Below are positions 8,762-17,857 of a DNA stretch of 64,000 bases, piece after piece. Numbering within the stretch: the first letter of the stretch is position 1; each line of letters starts with the position of its first letter. The DNA is from Denitratisoma sp. DHT3. Its GTDB lineage: Bacteria; Pseudomonadota; Gammaproteobacteria; Burkholderiales; Rhodocyclaceae. The stretch is taken from the NCBI RefSeq assembly GCF_007833355.1, contig NZ_CP020914.1:854047-918046 (forward strand), written 5' to 3'. The position numbers and the translations under genes were made by a program. The notes under the pieces were generated by a model. That model made no database searches. It was not told where the DNA came from and saw only the letters and a list, made by a program, of their open reading frames with translations.

Positions 8762-10408
8762 TCAGCAGCCGGTAGCCGCCCGTCCGCGGGCGATCTGCCG
8801 GGCCAGCAGGATGATGGGCAGCAGTCCCACCGCCACGATGGCCAGCGCCGGAATGGAAGCTTCGCCCAGGCGCTCGTCGGCCGCCAGGGTGTAGGTCTGG
8901 GTGGCCAGGGTATCGAAGTTGAATGGCCGCATCACCAGGGTCGCGGGCAGTTCCTTCATCACTTCGACGAACACCAGCAGCATCGCCGTCAGCAGGCTGC
9001 CCCGCAGCAGGGGCAGGTGGACCCGACCCAGGGTCTGCCCCTGCCCGCAACCCAGGCTGCGGGCGGCGTCGTCCATGCTGCCGGTGATGCGGCTCATGCC
9101 GGATTCCACCGTTTGCAGCGCCACCGAAAGGAAGCGCGCCACATAGGCATAGACCAGGGCGGCGATGCCGCCGGTCAGGATCAGCCCCGGATGCGTGCCC
9201 GAAAACTGCTGCCAGAGCCCGGCCAGGGCGTGATCCAGGCGCGTCACCGGGATCAGCACACCCACCGCGATCACCGACCCCGGCACCGCATAGCCCAGGC
9301 TGGCCAGGCGCGCCGACCATTGCGCCAGGCGTTGCCGGGTGCGGACCGCATGGCGGGCGCCGTAGGCGACCAGCAGCGCGAGGCCGGCCGCCAGGAATGC
9401 CGCGATCAGCGCCAGGATCAGGCTGTTCCGCGCCAGGTCGAAGAATCGGCGTCCCGGCATGCCATCGACGCTGCCTTCGTCCGCCAGGGCCAGTTGCAGC
9501 AACAGGCCGGCCGGCAGCAGGAAACCGACCACGATCGGCAGCGCGCAGCCCAGGATCGCCAGGACCGCCGGGAACCCCCGCAAGTGCTGGCGCACGGCGC
9601 GGCGGCCGCTGGTGTCGTGGTAGCGTGCCTGGCCGCGACTGGCTTGCTCCAACGCCAATAGCAGCAGTACGAAACCCAGCAAGCAGGCCGCCAGCTGGGC
9701 CGCCGCGGTCCGGTCGCCGAGGGAGAACCAGGCCCGGTAGATGCCGGTGGTGAAGGTCGGCAAGGCGAAGTAGGCCACGGTGCCGTAGTCGGCGAGGGTT
9801 TCCATCAGCGCGAGCGCCATCCCCGCGGCGATCGCCGGCCGGGCCAGGGGAATCGAGACGCCGAAGAAGGCGCGCACCGGCGACAGGCCCAGCACCCGCG
9901 CCGCCTCGATCATGCCGCCGGCCCGCTCCAGGAAGGCGGTGCGCGCCAGCAGATAGACGTACGGGTAGAGCACGCAACTGAACAGGACGATGGCGCCGCC
10001 CAGGCTGCGCACGTCGGGAAACCAGTAGTCGCCGCGGCGCCAGCCGAACGCTTCGCGCAGCCAGGTCTGCACCGGCCCGACGAACTGCAGGAAATCGGTG
10101 TAGGCATAGGCCAGCACATAGGCAGGCATGGCCATCGGCAGCAGCAGCAGCCACTCGAACTGGCGCCGGCCGGGAAACTCGTGGAGCGCCGCCAGCCACG
10201 CCGCGCCCGTGCCGACACTGGTCACGCCGATGCCGACGCCGATGCACAGCAGCGCGGAATTGCCGATGTATTCCAGCAGCACGGTATCGACCAGATGGCG
10301 CCAGGTGTCGCCGGTGCCGCCCGTGAATAGATTGGTTCCCACGGATAGCACCGGCATGGCCACCAGCAGGGCGATCAAGGTACAGACGGCGGTCAGGGGC
10401 AGGCGCAA
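8762..10408 (-). CDS. fbpB: Ferric-iron ABC transporter permease
   Basis: 548 residues, a fused two-domain permease with about twelve membrane segments. Each half carries an EAA-type loop contacting the ATPase (EAARVLGLSPVRAF and DDAARSLGCGQGQTLGRVHL), as in FbpB/SfuB. The only start near the N terminus is TTG at 10408; an in-frame TAG lies 18 nt further upstream. It is transcribed divergently from fbpC across an 83-bp spacer with a Fur-like palindrome, and converges with fbpA 24 bp away. Confidence 0.9.
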   Translation of the reverse strand: MRLPLTAVCTLIALLVAMPVLSVGTNLFTGGTGDTWRHLVDTVLLEYIGNSALLCIGVGIGVTSVGTGAAWLAALHEFPGRRQFEWLLLLPMAMPAYVLAYAYTDFLQFVGPVQTWLREAFGWRRGDYWFPDVRSLGGAIVLFSCVLYPYVYLLARTAFLERAGGMIEAARVLGLSPVRAFFGVSIPLARPAIAAGMALALMETLADYGTVAYFALPTFTTGIYRAWFSLGDRTAAAQLAACLLGFVLLLLALEQASRGQARYHDTSGRRAVRQHLRGFPAVLAILGCALPIVVGFLLPAGLLLQLALADEGSVDGMPGRRFFDLARNSLILALIAAFLAAGLALLVAYGARHAVRTRQRLAQWSARLASLGYAVPGSVIAVGVLIPVTRLDHALAGLWQQFSGTHPGLILTGGIAALVYAYVARFLSVALQTVESGMSRITGSMDDAARSLGCGQGQTLGRVHLPLLRGSLLTAMLLVFVEVMKELPATLVMRPFNFDTLATQTYTLAADERLGEASIPALAIVAVGLLPIILLARQIARGRAATGC

Positions 10409-10442
10409 GGTGGCTGAATGAGGCTACGTGGAAGGCCGATTG

Positions 10443-10466
10443 ATTATAATTGAGAGCTACTCTCAA
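10443..10466. promoter_or_regulatory. Divergent fbpB/fbpC promoter with overlapping Fur-like palindrome
   Basis: TTGAGAG-CTA-CTCTCAA (10450-10466) is a perfect 7-bp inverted repeat that matches the Fur half-site TGAGAAT at the outer positions but deviates in the centre. It abuts ATTATAAT, a palindromic sequence that gives a TATAAT -10 box on both strands (10445-10450 for fbpC, 10448-10443 for fbpB). Binding there would block both promoters. -35 boxes are not evident. Confidence 0.55.
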
Positions 10467-10491
10467 CTGTTGCGCCACTGGCGATTCCATC

Positions 10492-11556
10492 ATGCCCTTG
10501 CTGGAACTGCACAGCATCACCCAGGCCTACGGCGATCACGTCGTGGTCCGCGATCTGAGCCTTTCCCTGGCGCAGGGGCAGATCGCCTGTCTGCTGGGCG
10601 CCTCCGGATGCGGCAAGACCACCGTACTGCGCTGCATTGCCGGATTCGAGCCGGTGCAGCGGGGGCGGATACTGCTGGACGGCCGCGAGGTCAGCGGCCA
10701 GGTCCACGTGGCGCCGGAACACCGGCAGATTGGCATGGTGTTCCAGGATTACGCCCTGTTTCCGCATCTGAGCGTACGGGACAACATCGGTTTCGGCATG
10801 GGACGCGCCTCGCGCGACGAGCGGCGCATTCGCGTCGAGGAACTGCTGGAGCGAGTCGGCCTGGCCGGCCAAGACCGCAAATACCCCCACCAGCTTTCCG
10901 GCGGCCAGCAACAGCGGGTGGCCCTGGCGCGGGCGCTGGCGCCGCGCCCGCGCCTGATCCTCCTGGACGAACCTTTTTCCAGCCTGGATGTGGAACTGCG
11001 GGAACGGCTTTCCCTGGAGGTGCGTGACATTCTCAAGGCCATGGGCACCTCCGCCGTCCTGGTGACCCACGACCAGCACGAGGCTTTCGCCGTGGCCGAC
11101 GTGGTGGGGGTGATGCGGGAGGGCCGCATCGAGCAATGGGACACGCCCTACCAGCTCTATCACTGCCCCGCCACCCGCTATGTGGCCGACTTCATCGGCC
11201 AGGGCGTGCTGCTGCCCGGCGAAGTGGCCGGCCCCGGGACGGTGCGGATGGAACTGGGCCTGCTGCACAGCAGGCTGCCCTTGGAGTGCGCCGCCGACTG
11301 CGTCGCCAGCGGCCGCAACTGCGCGCTGGACGTTCTGCTGCGGCCGGATGACGTGGTCCATGACGATGCCGCGCCGGTGCGCGCCGTCGTGGTGGGCAAG
11401 ACCTTCAAGGGCGCGGAGTTCCTCTACACCTTGCGCTTGCCCTCGGGGCACCAGGTGTTGTCGCTGGTCCCCTCCCATCACGATCATGCGCTGGGCGAGA
11501 AAATCGGCATTCGCCTGGACGTGGATCACGTGGTGGCCTTTCCCCCGCGTCCATGA
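10492..11556 (+). CDS. fbpC: Ferric-iron ABC transporter ATP-binding protein
   Basis: 354 residues. It has Walker [11 protein letters not shown]-loop FQDYALF, signature LSGGQQQR, Walker [13 protein letters not shown] and the His switch VTHD, followed by a C-terminal TOBE-like regulatory domain with a conserved [11 protein letters not shown] stretch, as in FbpC/AfuC. It energises the FbpB permease. Its stop codon overlaps the start of aat (ATGA), so iron-uptake ATPase and aat are probably translated from one mRNA. Confidence 0.93.
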   Translation: MPLLELHSITQAYGDHVVVRDLSLSLAQGQIACLLGASGCGKTTVLRCIAGFEPVQRGRILLDGREVSGQVHVAPEHRQIGMVFQDYALFPHLSVRDNIGFGMGRASRDERRIRVEELLERVGLAGQDRKYPHQLSGGQQQRVALARALAPRPRLILLDEPFSSLDVELRERLSLEVRDILKAMGTSAVLVTHDQHEAFAVADVVGVMREGRIEQWDTPYQLYHCPATRYVADFIGQGVLLPGEVAGPGTVRMELGLLHSRLPLECAADCVASGRNCALDVLLRPDDVVHDDAAPVRAVVVGKTFKGAEFLYTLRLPSGHQVLSLVPSHHDHALGEKIGIRLDVDHVVAFPPRP

Positions 11557-12287
11557 GCAAACACCCGTCCGACGCATTCATTTTCCCGCCGGTCGAGCAG
11601 GCGCTCGCCGACCCCAACGGTTTGCTGGCGGTGGGCGGCGATCTGTCCTCGGCGCGGCTGCTGGCGGCCTACCGGCGCGGCATTTTTCCCTGGTTCTCGC
11701 CCGGCGATCCCATTCTCTGGTGGTCGCCAGACCCCCGCATGGTGCTGTTTCCCGAGGAGATCAAAATCCGCACCTCGCTGGCGCGCACCTTGCGCAACAG
11801 CGCCTACGAAGTGCGCCTGGACACCGCCTTCGACCAAGTGCTCCAGCATTGCGCGGAGACGCCGCGCCACGGCCAGCGCGGCACCTGGATCACCGCCGAG
11901 ATGCGGGCCGCCTACCGCGCGCTGCACCGGCAGGGCTACGCCCACAGCGTGGAAACCTGGATCGATGGAACATTGGCCGGCGGGCTGTACGGCATCGCGA
12001 TCGGCCGGGTTTTCTACGGCGAATCCATGTACGCCCACCGGCGCGATGCCTCCAAGATCGCGCTGGCGCATCTTTGCCTATATTTGAAACGTCGGGAATT
12101 CGGCATAATCGACTGCCAGATGGAAACCGCGCATCTGGCGTCGATGGGCGCCCGCCCCATCCCTCGCCGCCGGTTTCTCGATCTGCTGGAAGACCTCACG
12201 GCGCAAGGCGGGTCGCCCGGTCCCTGGCCGGCCGACGGAATTCTGGACGCCTACCGGAATCCGGCAGGCCGGAAGCAACGCCCCTGA
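11553..12287 (+). CDS. aat: Leucyl/phenylalanyl-tRNA--protein transferase
   Basis: 244 residues. The enzyme adds Leu or Phe from charged tRNA to proteins with N-terminal Lys or Arg, creating N-degrons read by ClpS-ClpAP. Family hallmarks are [36 protein letters not shown] and [16 protein letters not shown]. It starts within the fbpC stop codon and is followed 17 bp later by bpt, the other bacterial N-degron transferase. Confidence 0.95.
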   Translation: MSKHPSDAFIFPPVEQALADPNGLLAVGGDLSSARLLAAYRRGIFPWFSPGDPILWWSPDPRMVLFPEEIKIRTSLARTLRNSAYEVRLDTAFDQVLQHCAETPRHGQRGTWITAEMRAAYRALHRQGYAHSVETWIDGTLAGGLYGIAIGRVFYGESMYAHRRDASKIALAHLCLYLKRREFGIIDCQMETAHLASMGARPIPRRRFLDLLEDLTAQGGSPGPWPADGILDAYRNPAGRKQRP

Positions 12288-12304
12288 CCAGGACAGGCCG
12301 GTAC

Positions 12305-13078
12305 ATGCAGGTGCATGCAACGTTCCCGAACTCCATGACCCATCCCCGCGACTTTCCCGCCTTCTCCCTGTTGCAGTTCTATGCAACGGCCCCCTACGGC
12401 TGCTCCTATCTGCCGGGCCGGGTCGCGCGCTCCCAGGTCGCCACGCCGGCCCATCTGATCGACAGCGAGCTGTTCGGCCAACTGCTGCGCGCCGGCTTCC
12501 GGCGCAGCGGCGCCTTCACCTACCGGCCTCATTGCGACGGCTGCCAGGAATGCCATCCGGTGCGGATTCCAGTAGCGGCGTTCCATCCCGACCGCAGCCA
12601 GCGCCGGGCTCGGCAACAGCATCAGAACCTCGTCGCCATCGAGCGGCCGCTGGTTTTCCGCGAAGAGCATTACCAGCTCTACCAGCGCTACCAGGTCGCG
12701 CGGCATCAGGGCGGCGGCATGGACCAGGACAGCCGCGACCAGTACTCCCACTTTCTGCTCCAGAGTCACGTGGATAGCCATCTGGTGGAATTCCGCGAGC
12801 GGGAAGAGCTGCGCATGGTCAGCATCATCGACGTGATCAGCGACGGCCTGTCCTCGGTATATACCTTCTACGATCCGGACATTGCGCCCAGCAGCTTCGG
12901 CACCTATGCCGTCCTTTGGCAAATCGCCCAGTGCCGGCGCCTGGGGCTGCCCCACGTCTATCTCGGCTACTGGATCCGCGACAGCCGGAAAATGGCCTAC
13001 AAGGCCAGATACCATCCGCTGGAAATCCTGCACAAGGGCCAGTGGCAACCGCTTGAAAACCTTCTGAATCCTGTTTGA
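12305..13078 (+). CDS. bpt: Aspartate/glutamate leucyltransferase
   Basis: Bpt transfers Leu to N-terminal Asp or Glu, the second bacterial N-end rule ligase, structurally related to eukaryotic ATE1. Motifs are [15 protein letters not shown] with the Cys region near the N terminus, [24 protein letters not shown] and [18 protein letters not shown]. The start at 12305 (257 residues) has an upstream AGGACAGG; the in-frame ATG at 12335 (247 residues, MTHPRDF) fits family length better but has no ribosome binding site. It lies directly downstream of aat. Confidence 0.92.
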   Translation: MQVHATFPNSMTHPRDFPAFSLLQFYATAPYGCSYLPGRVARSQVATPAHLIDSELFGQLLRAGFRRSGAFTYRPHCDGCQECHPVRIPVAAFHPDRSQRRARQQHQNLVAIERPLVFREEHYQLYQRYQVARHQGGGMDQDSRDQYSHFLLQSHVDSHLVEFREREELRMVSIIDVISDGLSSVYTFYDPDIAPSSFGTYAVLWQIAQCRRLGLPHVYLGYWIRDSRKMAYKARYHPLEILHKGQWQPLENLLNPV

Positions 13079-13089
13079 CGATCCAACCC

Positions 13090-14100
13090 ATGCTGCCTTA
13101 TTGCCTGATCCGTCCCTTGCTGTTTTCCCTGGGCGCCGAATCCGCCCATGAAGCCACCCTCGCCGGCCTCAAGCGCCTGGAGCGCCTGGGACTGCTTTTC
13201 CCGCCCACGACCCAGGGCAGGCCCGTCAAGGTGATGGGCATCGACTTTCCCAACCGGGTGGGCCTGGCCGCCGGCCTCGACAAGAACGGCGAATGCATCG
13301 ATGCCTGGGGCAAGCTGGGTTTCGGTTTTGTCGAAATCGGCACCGTCACGCCCCGCCCGCAGCCCGGCAATCCCAGGCCACGCCTGTTCCGGCTGCCGGA
13401 GCGGCAGGCCATCATCAATCGCATGGGCTTCAACAACCACGGCGTCGACGCCCTGCTCGCCAACGTGCGCCAGGCTCGATTCAAGGGCGTGCTCGGGATC
13501 AACATCGGCAAGAATTTCGACACCCCGATCGAGCGGGCCGCCGACGATTACCTGATCTGCCTGGACAAGGTCTATGGCGCCGCCAGCTATGTGACGGTCA
13601 ACATTTCCAGTCCCAACACCAAGAATCTGCGCCAGTTGCAGGGCGAATCGGAACTGGACGCCCTGCTGGGCGCGCTCAAGCAGCGACAGACGGCCCTGGC
13701 GGACAAGCACGGCCGCTATGTGCCTCTGGCCCTGAAAATCGCCCCCGACCTGGAAGACGACCAGATCGCCATGATCGCCGACGCCCTGCGCCGGCATCGC
13801 ATCGACGCGGTGATCGCCACCAACACCACCCTGGACCGCCACGGCGTGGAGGGACTGGCGCACGCGGGGGAAGCCGGCGGCTTGTCCGGCGCCCCCCTGT
13901 TCGAGAAATCCACCGCGGTGGTTCGCGCCCTGGCGATCGCCCTGGGCGACGAACTGCCGATCATCGCGGCCGGCGGAATCACCGACGGCCAACGGGCGAA
14001 GGCCAAGCTGGACGCGGGCGCCGCGCTGGTGCAGATCTATTCGGGGCTGATTTTCCGGGGGCCGGAGCTGATCCAGGAGTGCGTCGGCGCAACGGCATAG
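13090..14100 (+). CDS. pyrD: Dihydroorotate dehydrogenase (quinone), class 2
   Basis: 336 residues from ATG 13090, the same length as E. coli PyrD; an in-frame TTG at 13075 overlaps the bpt end. It oxidises dihydroorotate to orotate in pyrimidine synthesis, bound to the inner membrane through an N-terminal helix ([17 protein letters not shown]) and passing electrons to quinone. Visible motifs are [34 protein letters not shown] and [11 protein letters not shown] with the catalytic Ser of class 2 enzymes; FMN-binding AAGGI is near the C terminus. It is the last gene of the run. Confidence 0.96.
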   Translation: MLPYCLIRPLLFSLGAESAHEATLAGLKRLERLGLLFPPTTQGRPVKVMGIDFPNRVGLAAGLDKNGECIDAWGKLGFGFVEIGTVTPRPQPGNPRPRLFRLPERQAIINRMGFNNHGVDALLANVRQARFKGVLGINIGKNFDTPIERAADDYLICLDKVYGAASYVTVNISSPNTKNLRQLQGESELDALLGALKQRQTALADKHGRYVPLALKIAPDLEDDQIAMIADALRRHRIDAVIATNTTLDRHGVEGLAHAGEAGGLSGAPLFEKSTAVVRALAIALGDELPIIAAGGITDGQRAKAKLDAGAALVQIYSGLIFRGPELIQECVGATA

Positions 14101-14208
14101 AAAGCGGATGGATTTTTGGTTATCCACCCTGATCCGATGGGTATTCTTTCCGGGTATTATTGTTTGCAGATTGACATCTATTTATCCTGATCCACGGAGC
14201 CATCACAA

Positions 14209-15432
14209 ATGTCACTGCGCAACCGGCTGGTCCTCGTCCTGTCAGTTCTCGCGATAGCGACCGTCGTCGCCAACGGCTTTAGCTTCCTGATGTTCATGCG
14301 TCTCGCCGACGAAGCCGGCAAGTTGGATGGCCGTTTGATGGAGATGGCCCAATCGACCCAATGGTGGATCATCGGGGTCACCCTGACCGCCTCCGCGGTG
14401 GGTCTGGCGGCTTTCGTGCAACTGGTGCGCATCCTGCTCAGCCTGCTCGGCGGCGAGCCGCAATACGCGGCCAACGTGGTGAAAAGGATTTCCGACGGCG
14501 ACCTGGCGTTCCGTATCGAAGTCCAGCGTGGCGACAGCAACAGTCTGCTGGCGGCGATCGCCGGTCTGCAGGGCAGCCTGGGCAACATGGCCAGGCAGCT
14601 GACCGAAGCGGCGAGCAAGGTCCGCGCGACCACCTCCCAATTCACCGCCATGACCGCCGACATCCAGCAGAAAACCGCCGTACAGAACGATGTGGCCGTC
14701 ACGTCGGTCGATGTCGTCGGCGCGCTGGCCTCCGCGCTGGAAGGCGTGGCCACCGAAGCGGCCGACGCCAGCGGTCTCGCCGAAGCCAGCAAATCGCGCT
14801 CCGAGGACAGCATCAACAATCTCACCCGCACCATTCAGGACCTTTCCCAGGCCAGCGTCGCCGTGCAGGGTGCCGCCCAGACCGCCAAGGCTTTCATCGA
14901 CAGCGCGAAGTCGATCACCACCATGACCCAGGAGGTGAAGGAGATCGCCGATCAGACCAACCTCCTGGCCCTCAATGCCGCGATCGAGGCCGCACGGGCT
15001 GGCGAGCAGGGGCGGGGCTTCGCCGTGGTGGCCGACGAAGTGCGCAAACTGGCGGAAAAATCCGCGGCCACGGCCAACGAAATCGATACGGTCACCAATG
15101 CGTTGGGGAGCCAGTCGGACATCGTCGAATCGTCGCTGCGGCATGGCCAGGAAGCGCTGGTCACCATGCAGCAGCATCTCGACCATGTGGCGGCAACCCT
15201 CCACGAAGCAAACAACGTCGCTTCCCAGACCTCCGAGGGCATGAAGCGGATTCTGACCTCGGTCAGGGAACAGGTCGCCTCCAGCGAATCCATCGGCGGC
15301 AGTATCAAACACATCGCCGGCATGGCCGAATCCAACGGCAACGCGGCGCTTCAGGTCGCCGAGGAAGCCCAGCAACTGGAATCGCTGGCCGGAGACCTCG
15401 AAAAGACGGTGAAGCGCTTTCGTTTGCAGTAA
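14209..15432 (+). CDS. Methyl-accepting chemotaxis protein with minimal sensory region
   Basis: 407 residues. Two membrane segments (about 7-28 and 52-76) are separated by only some 25 residues, so there is no periplasmic ligand domain. A short HAMP-like stretch (about 80-125, with DGDLAFRI) leads to the cytoplasmic signalling domain, whose hairpin tip contains [20 protein letters not shown] and [17 protein letters not shown]. It would signal to CheA/CheW and may sense an intracellular or membrane signal. TTGACA occurs at about 14172, but no clear -10 follows. No che genes are in the window. Confidence 0.93.
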   Translation: MSLRNRLVLVLSVLAIATVVANGFSFLMFMRLADEAGKLDGRLMEMAQSTQWWIIGVTLTASAVGLAAFVQLVRILLSLLGGEPQYAANVVKRISDGDLAFRIEVQRGDSNSLLAAIAGLQGSLGNMARQLTEAASKVRATTSQFTAMTADIQQKTAVQNDVAVTSVDVVGALASALEGVATEAADASGLAEASKSRSEDSINNLTRTIQDLSQASVAVQGAAQTAKAFIDSAKSITTMTQEVKEIADQTNLLALNAAIEAARAGEQGRGFAVVADEVRKLAEKSAATANEIDTVTNALGSQSDIVESSLRHGQEALVTMQQHLDHVAATLHEANNVASQTSEGMKRILTSVREQVASSESIGGSIKHIAGMAESNGNAALQVAEEAQQLESLAGDLEKTVKRFRLQ

Positions 15433-15445
15433 CCGCTACGGGGAG

Positions 15446-16309
15446 TCACCCCTCCCCTGCTCCGGTCGCCGACGTTTCACCGGCTGACGGAGCCGCTTCG
15501 AGCCCCAGCTTGTTCATCAGGGTCTGGTGGTCGATATGCAGCAACTCCTCGATCGCACGATAATCGTCGGGCAGGGCCAGGTCGTCCCAGCCATTGCCCG
15601 AATGCCGCGCCAGATCGCAGGCCAGCATCACGTTGCGGACGCGAGGATTGTCGGCTTGCCCGGCGTCCATCAGCGTGGTCAACAGCGTGGGGAGGTGCCA
15701 TTGCTTCACCAGCGCCATCTGCAGATCGTCCAGTTTGACGTTGAATACCATTCTCTGGGCAACCGAAGAGCGCAGATGCCTGTCGTTGGCCTGCAGTTCA
15801 CGCACCTTCAGCGCAAGGCCGGGCGCGAAGCACCACATCAACATGTCGCATGAGTAACGCAGCAGCGCCGCGACGGTGATTTCATCCACATCCAGATCAT
15901 GGCGCATCACCGCCCAGTCCCGCGCCCAGCCCGCCGCCCGCCGGGCCCGGGCAATCACTTTGAGCAGCCCCAGCAAGGCCCGAGGGTGGGACTTGAGCCT
16001 GTCCTCGATCAGAGGCAGGTTCTCGAAGTCTCGAAAGAACGGCCCCATGCCGATCATCATCAAGGCGCGCTCGATCGTGGTGATGTCGGTCAACTGCCTA
16101 TGGCTGCGGTGCTTTTCGATGTAATTCAACACACGCAACGTCAACAATGGGTCCCGCAGGATCACCACCGCCAATGCACGGCCATTCATGGATTCGGCAC
16201 GTTCCCGCATCTCGTCCAGTTGCTGCAGCGTATGGCGCAGCACCGGCAAATCTGCTACCTCGTAGTATGCGGACCAGGCTTCGATGTCAGCGAAGGGAGA
16301 CTCGATCAT
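15446..16309 (-). CDS. HDOD domain protein
   Basis: 287 residues from ATG 16309; upstream in-frame starts add residues outside the domain. The region from LPVLRHTLQQLDEM through VVILRDPLLTLRVLNYI and ERALMMIGMGPF follows the HDOD pattern, an HD-related helical domain lacking metal-binding residues and found in signalling and chemotaxis-linked proteins. The C-terminal part (DDLQMALVKQWHLPTLL) continues the same fold. It converges with the chemoreceptor gene, 13 bp apart. Target unknown. Confidence 0.82.
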   Translation of the reverse strand: MIESPFADIEAWSAYYEVADLPVLRHTLQQLDEMRERAESMNGRALAVVILRDPLLTLRVLNYIEKHRSHRQLTDITTIERALMMIGMGPFFRDFENLPLIEDRLKSHPRALLGLLKVIARARRAAGWARDWAVMRHDLDVDEITVAALLRYSCDMLMWCFAPGLALKVRELQANDRHLRSSVAQRMVFNVKLDDLQMALVKQWHLPTLLTTLMDAGQADNPRVRNVMLACDLARHSGNGWDDLALPDDYRAIEELLHIDHQTLMNKLGLEAAPSAGETSATGAGEG

Positions 16310-16487
16310 GAGAAAAACCGTTCCGTGAGAAGAAGTATCAACCAACCGAGCCCGACGTCAGTCAATGCCTGTGCAAAACCGCAAGACAATGAAACCATCC
16401 AGCACGACGGGATGAAACCATGCGATACACCCCTCTGTCCATTCAGGTGCTATCGTGATCGACAACGCTTACCGGAGGAGAGCCATC

Positions 16488-16973
16488 ATGAGATCCCTTA
16501 AGGGTCTGTTCTTGTTGATTTTCGCCCTGTGCGCCGCTGCCGCGGCTCGGAGCGAAGTCAGCGTTTCCCTGATTTCGCCGGAAAAGTACCAGGATGTCGG
16601 TATCCATCAACGCGATATCGATCGCACCCTGCGCGGCCTGGAACAGCATCTGCGGCAGATGGGGAAAAAATACCTGCCCGCCACGCAGAATATGAAAGTC
16701 GAGATACTGGACGTCGATCTCGCTGGGCGCTATGAAAGTTTTCGCCTCCGCCGCACCGACGACGTCCGCGTCCTGAAGGCGGAGGACTGGCCGCGCGTCA
16801 AATTGCGCTACACGCTGACGGAGGGCGACAAGGTCCTGCGGCAGGGCGAGGAGTGGGTCTCGGACATCAATTACCTGGAGCGGGTCAATACATATCCCCA
16901 GTCCGATCCGCTGCGCTACGAAAAATTGATGCTGGAGGAGTGGTTCAGGTCGAACCTGAAAAACCAGCCGTAA
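16488..16973 (+). CDS. DUF3016 family exported protein
   Basis: 161 residues. The start at 16488 is set by a strong Shine-Dalgarno (CGGAGGAG) 8 nt upstream and gives a signal peptide (MRSLKGLFLLIFALCAAAAA). The mature part has VSVSLISPEKYQDVG, RTLRGLEQHLRQMGKKYLP and a C-terminal DPLRYEKLMLEEWF motif characteristic of DUF3016, a small secreted family of unknown role. It is divergent from the HDOD gene across 178 bp, a spacer that contains ATGAAACCAT twice. Confidence 0.82.
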   Translation: MRSLKGLFLLIFALCAAAAARSEVSVSLISPEKYQDVGIHQRDIDRTLRGLEQHLRQMGKKYLPATQNMKVEILDVDLAGRYESFRLRRTDDVRVLKAEDWPRVKLRYTLTEGDKVLRQGEEWVSDINYLERVNTYPQSDPLRYEKLMLEEWFRSNLKNQP

Positions 16974-17004
16974 AAAACCCGCTAGGCCAGTGGCAAAGCG
17001 GGTT
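16972..17004 (-). terminator. Rho-independent terminator of the tRNA-Val/tRNA-Arg unit
   Basis: On the minus strand AACCCGC pairs with GCGGGTT around a 19-nt loop and is followed by six T residues. It lies directly downstream of tRNA-Val and overlaps the end of the DUF3016 gene, which is read the other way. Confidence 0.75.
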
Positions 17005-17019
17005 CTCGACGGGTTGTCC

Positions 17020-17095
17020 TGGTGGGTGCTGACGGGTTCGAACCGCCGACATTCGCCTTGTAAGGGCGACGCTCTACCAACTGAGCTAAGCACCC
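17020..17095 (-). tRNA. tRNA-Val (anticodon TAC)
   Basis: Reading the minus strand, GGGTGCT begins a 76-nt cloverleaf with D-arm TAGCTCAGTTGGTAGAGC, anticodon loop CTTACAA (anticodon TAC, Val), T-arm GGTTCGAACC and an encoded CCA end. The acceptor arms GGGTGCT and AGCACCC pair fully. Confidence 0.96.
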
Positions 17096-17201
17096 GATGC
17101 GCCTCAAGCCGGGCGAGAGACGCGGGACGCGAATTATATGGGAGCCACCTCGATTTTGACAGGACCTTGACGATGACCCTGCCCTGTCCTGAGTGCTGAA
17201 C

Positions 17202-17278
17202 TGGCGCCCCGGAGACGAATCGAACGTCCGACCTACCCCTTAGGAGGGGGTTGCTCTATCCACTGAGCTACCAGGGCC
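17202..17278 (-). tRNA. tRNA-Arg (anticodon CCT)
   Basis: A 77-nt cloverleaf on the minus strand with acceptor arms GCCCTGG and CCGGGGC (one T-G pair), D-arm TAGCTCAGTGGATAGAGC, anticodon loop CTCCTAA (anticodon CCT, reading AGG), T-loop TTCGATT and encoded CCA. It lies 106 bp upstream of tRNA-Val and is probably co-transcribed with it. Confidence 0.95.
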
Positions 17279-17299
17279 CATGACCCGCGGGGGGCGATT

Positions 17300-17842
17300 C
17301 TACCCCGTGTCGCCGCATGATGTGCTCAAGCCTCCAGGGAAATTTTCCGCGGCCAGGGTCGGTTGGAGAGCGTCTTTCCAAAGCGCCAGCTTGCGCTCGA
17401 AGGACAGCGTGTAGGCGGGGCTGGTGGAGGGAAGCAGCCGGGTCTCGTACCCCAGCGCCGCCAGTTGCGGAGCGAACTTTCCCGCCGTGGTGCCGTTGAA
17501 GCAGACCCGCGTCAGCGACGGGGCAAGCGCCTTCAAGCGCCGGAAGTCGTTGGCCTGGGCGTCCCTGATCGCGGTATCGAGACTCCCCTGGCGCCGGCAG
17601 CGTCCATAAACGTCCCAGACGGCGAAGCCCGCCTGGCGCACCGCCGCCTGCACGTCTTCATAGTCCATGGACAGCAGCGGCCGCTCCAGCACCTGGGCCA
17701 GAACCCGCCAGAACTGGTTGCGGGAATGGGCATAGTAGTGCCCCGCCTCCAGCGACGCCACGGAAGGAAAGCTGCCCAGGATCAGGATCCGGGCACCGGC
17801 GTCGATGATCGGCGGCAGGCCATGCAATAGCGGCGGGGTCAC
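17300..17842 (-). CDS. Uracil/hypoxanthine-DNA glycosylase superfamily protein
   Basis: 180 residues starting at GTG 17842. Motif order fits the UDG superfamily: ILILGSFPS (motif I position), YYAHSRNQFW, CFNGTTAGKFAP and LPSTSPAYTL (motif II position). The GSFPS...LPSTSPA combination resembles the family 6 hypoxanthine-DNA glycosylase group, which excises deaminated adenine; substrate preference is inferred, and Mug-like activity cannot be excluded. It begins 15 bp after the SPFH gene and is likely co-transcribed with it. Confidence 0.8.
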   Translation of the reverse strand: MTPPLLHGLPPIIDAGARILILGSFPSVASLEAGHYYAHSRNQFWRVLAQVLERPLLSMDYEDVQAAVRQAGFAVWDVYGRCRRQGSLDTAIRDAQANDFRRLKALAPSLTRVCFNGTTAGKFAPQLAALGYETRLLPSTSPAYTLSFERKLALWKDALQPTLAAENFPGGLSTSCGDTG

Positions 17843-17857
17843 GGCTGCTGCGCCGAT

